6,387 bases of DNA from Oscillospiraceae bacterium. Its GTDB lineage: Bacteria; Bacillota; Clostridia; Oscillospirales; Butyricicoccaceae. Below, one piece after another: positions 5,588 through 6,387 of the stretch. Positions within the stretch are counted from its first letter, which is position 1. The number at the start of each line of letters is the position of its first letter. The translations under genes and the position numbers were made by a program. The notes beneath the pieces are model-generated. The model was not told where the DNA came from and did no database searches. It saw only the letters and a list, made by a program, of their open reading frames with translations. The DNA lies in the NCBI GenBank assembly GCA_902797555.1, contig CADBTM010000154.1:1-6387 (forward strand). The letters are read 5' to 3'.

Positions 5588-6387
5588 TCAGTTTTTCGAG
5601 CGGAACATGTTCAGGATGTCGTCAAAGGGATCGTTCTCCCGCTTTTTGCTCTCTTTCTTGGCGGGCTGGGCGTCCTCGGCGACGGCGCGGGGCGTCTCGG
5701 CGGCCTTGGGGGCGGGCTCGCGGATCTTGTTGATAAAGTCGGGCACCTCCACGTCGTTCTTGGGATCGGCAGCGGCGGGAGCCTCGGCGGGCTTGGCAGG
5801 CTCGGTCTCGGTCTTTGCGGGCTCGACGGGAGCAGTGACGGAAGGCTTGGCAAGGCCGGAGGGCTGCTCGTCAAATCCGGTGGCAACCACGGTCATGCGG
5901 ATCTCGTCGTCCAGGCTTTCGTCGATGGCGGCGCCGAAGATGATATGTGCATCGGGATGGGCAGCTTCCTGCACCATAGCGGCGGCCTGCTCCACCTCTT
6001 CCAGACCCATATCGGGAGAACCGGTGATGTTGAGCAGCACGCCCCGGGCGCCGGAAATGCTGGTCTCCAGCAGGGGGCTCTCGATGGCCATCTTTGCGGC
6101 CTCCACGGCCTTCTCCTTGCCAGAGGCGCGGCCGACGCCCATGTGGGCAAAGCCGGCATTGCGCATGATGGTGGCCACGTCGTTAAAGTCCAGATTGATC
6201 AGGCCGGGAACGGTCATCAGCTCGGAGATGCTCTGCACCGCCTGACGCAGCACGTTGTCGGCCACCTCAAAGGCATTCTGGAAGGTGATCTTCTGGTCGG
6301 ACACCAGCTTGAGGCGCTCGTTGGGGATGACCACCAGAGCGTCCACCTTTTCCTTGAGCTCGGTGATGCCGGCGTTGGCCTGCTCGA
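5588..6387 (-). CDS. ftsZ: Cell division protein FtsZ, C-terminal part (start outside window)
   Basis: FtsZ is the tubulin-like GTPase that forms the division ring at midcell. The frame runs off the right edge, so the N-terminal GTP-binding half with the GGGTGTG loop is not seen; the last 265 residues are. The first ones (EQANAGITELKEKVDALVV, down from 6385) are typical FtsZ, so the GTG at 6346 is internal, not a start. The T7 loop GLINLDFNDV (about 6205-6176) keeps the aspartates needed to hydrolyse GTP across the subunit interface. The globular part ends at VVATGF (about 5885-5868). A long Ala/Pro/Glu/Lys linker follows. A peptide like the usual C-terminal partner-binding motif (VEVPDFINKI, 5752-5723) sits 44 residues before the end, and the protein finishes with acidic-hydrophobic DPFDDILNMF (5632-5603). 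It shares the terminator with the convergent acetyltransferase gene. Confidence 0.96.
   Translation of the reverse strand, partial: EQANAGITELKEKVDALVVIPNERLKLVSDQKITFQNAFEVADNVLRQAVQSISELMTVPGLINLDFNDVATIMRNAGFAHMGVGRASGKEKAVEAAKMAIESPLLETSISGARGVLLNITGSPDMGLEEVEQAAAMVQEAAHPDAHIIFGAAIDESLDDEIRMTVVATGFDEQPSGLAKPSVTAPVEPAKTETEPAKPAEAPAAADPKNDVEVPDFINKIREPAPKAAETPRAVAEDAQPAKKESKKRENDPFDDILNMFRSKN

Noticed and set aside
5588..6346. GTG at 6346 as the start of a short FtsZ-like protein
   Set aside because: The frame continues upstream to the window edge with residues that match FtsZ, so the gene is simply cut by the window.

Overview
The window looks like the chromosome of a GC-rich, low-passage Gram-positive anaerobe of the Clostridia, most like an Oscillospiraceae/Ruminococcaceae-type gut bacterium. 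This is inference from four things: strong GGAGG-type ribosome binding sites, a clostridial-style monofunctional aspartate kinase, a UPF0735/PheB-type ACT protein beside hom, and a high third-position GC that leaves long antisense shadow frames. No tRNA, rRNA, CRISPR array, insertion sequence or phage gene is visible. No stretch above 300 bases lacks a gene.

Layout. At the left edge, on the minus strand, is a 145-residue protein with a helix-turn-helix-like segment followed by an ACT domain (17-454). It resembles B. subtilis YszB/PheB, described as the threonine regulator ThrR. A 143-base divergent region (455-597) separates it from a plus-strand operon of three aspartate-pathway genes: homoserine dehydrogenase (hom, 598-1743), aspartate kinase (1747-3060) and aspartate-semialdehyde dehydrogenase (asd, 3076-4077). 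Together these convert aspartate to homoserine, feeding threonine and methionine, and supply aspartate semialdehyde for lysine and diaminopimelate. The divergent region carries two overlapping back-to-back promoter candidates, each with its -35 box inside an 18-bp dyad. This would suit repression of both directions by the ACT protein.

A 67-base gap follows asd. It holds a near-consensus promoter (TTGCGC, 17 bp, TATAAT) bracketed by a perfect 11-bp inverted repeat. Downstream are a polytopic membrane permease of the ArsP_2 / 'arsenic efflux' / putative manganese transporter type (4145-4993) and a RimJ/RimL-like GNAT acetyltransferase (5003-5539), tightly coupled to it. A symmetric hairpin with T-runs on both strands (5548-5579) ends this unit and also the convergent gene.

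At the right edge, on the minus strand, is the C-terminal two thirds of FtsZ (5588-6387, start outside the window). Its T7 loop is intact, its Ala/Pro/Glu/Lys-rich linker is long, and its tail is unusual: a peptide resembling the normal FtsZ C-terminal peptide sits 44 residues before the end.

Most of the window is ordinary core metabolism and cell division. The parts most worth a second look are the control regions at 498-562 and 4082-4133, the shortened regulatory tail of homoserine dehydrogenase, and the FtsZ tail. I did not find convincing evidence of a wholly new system.
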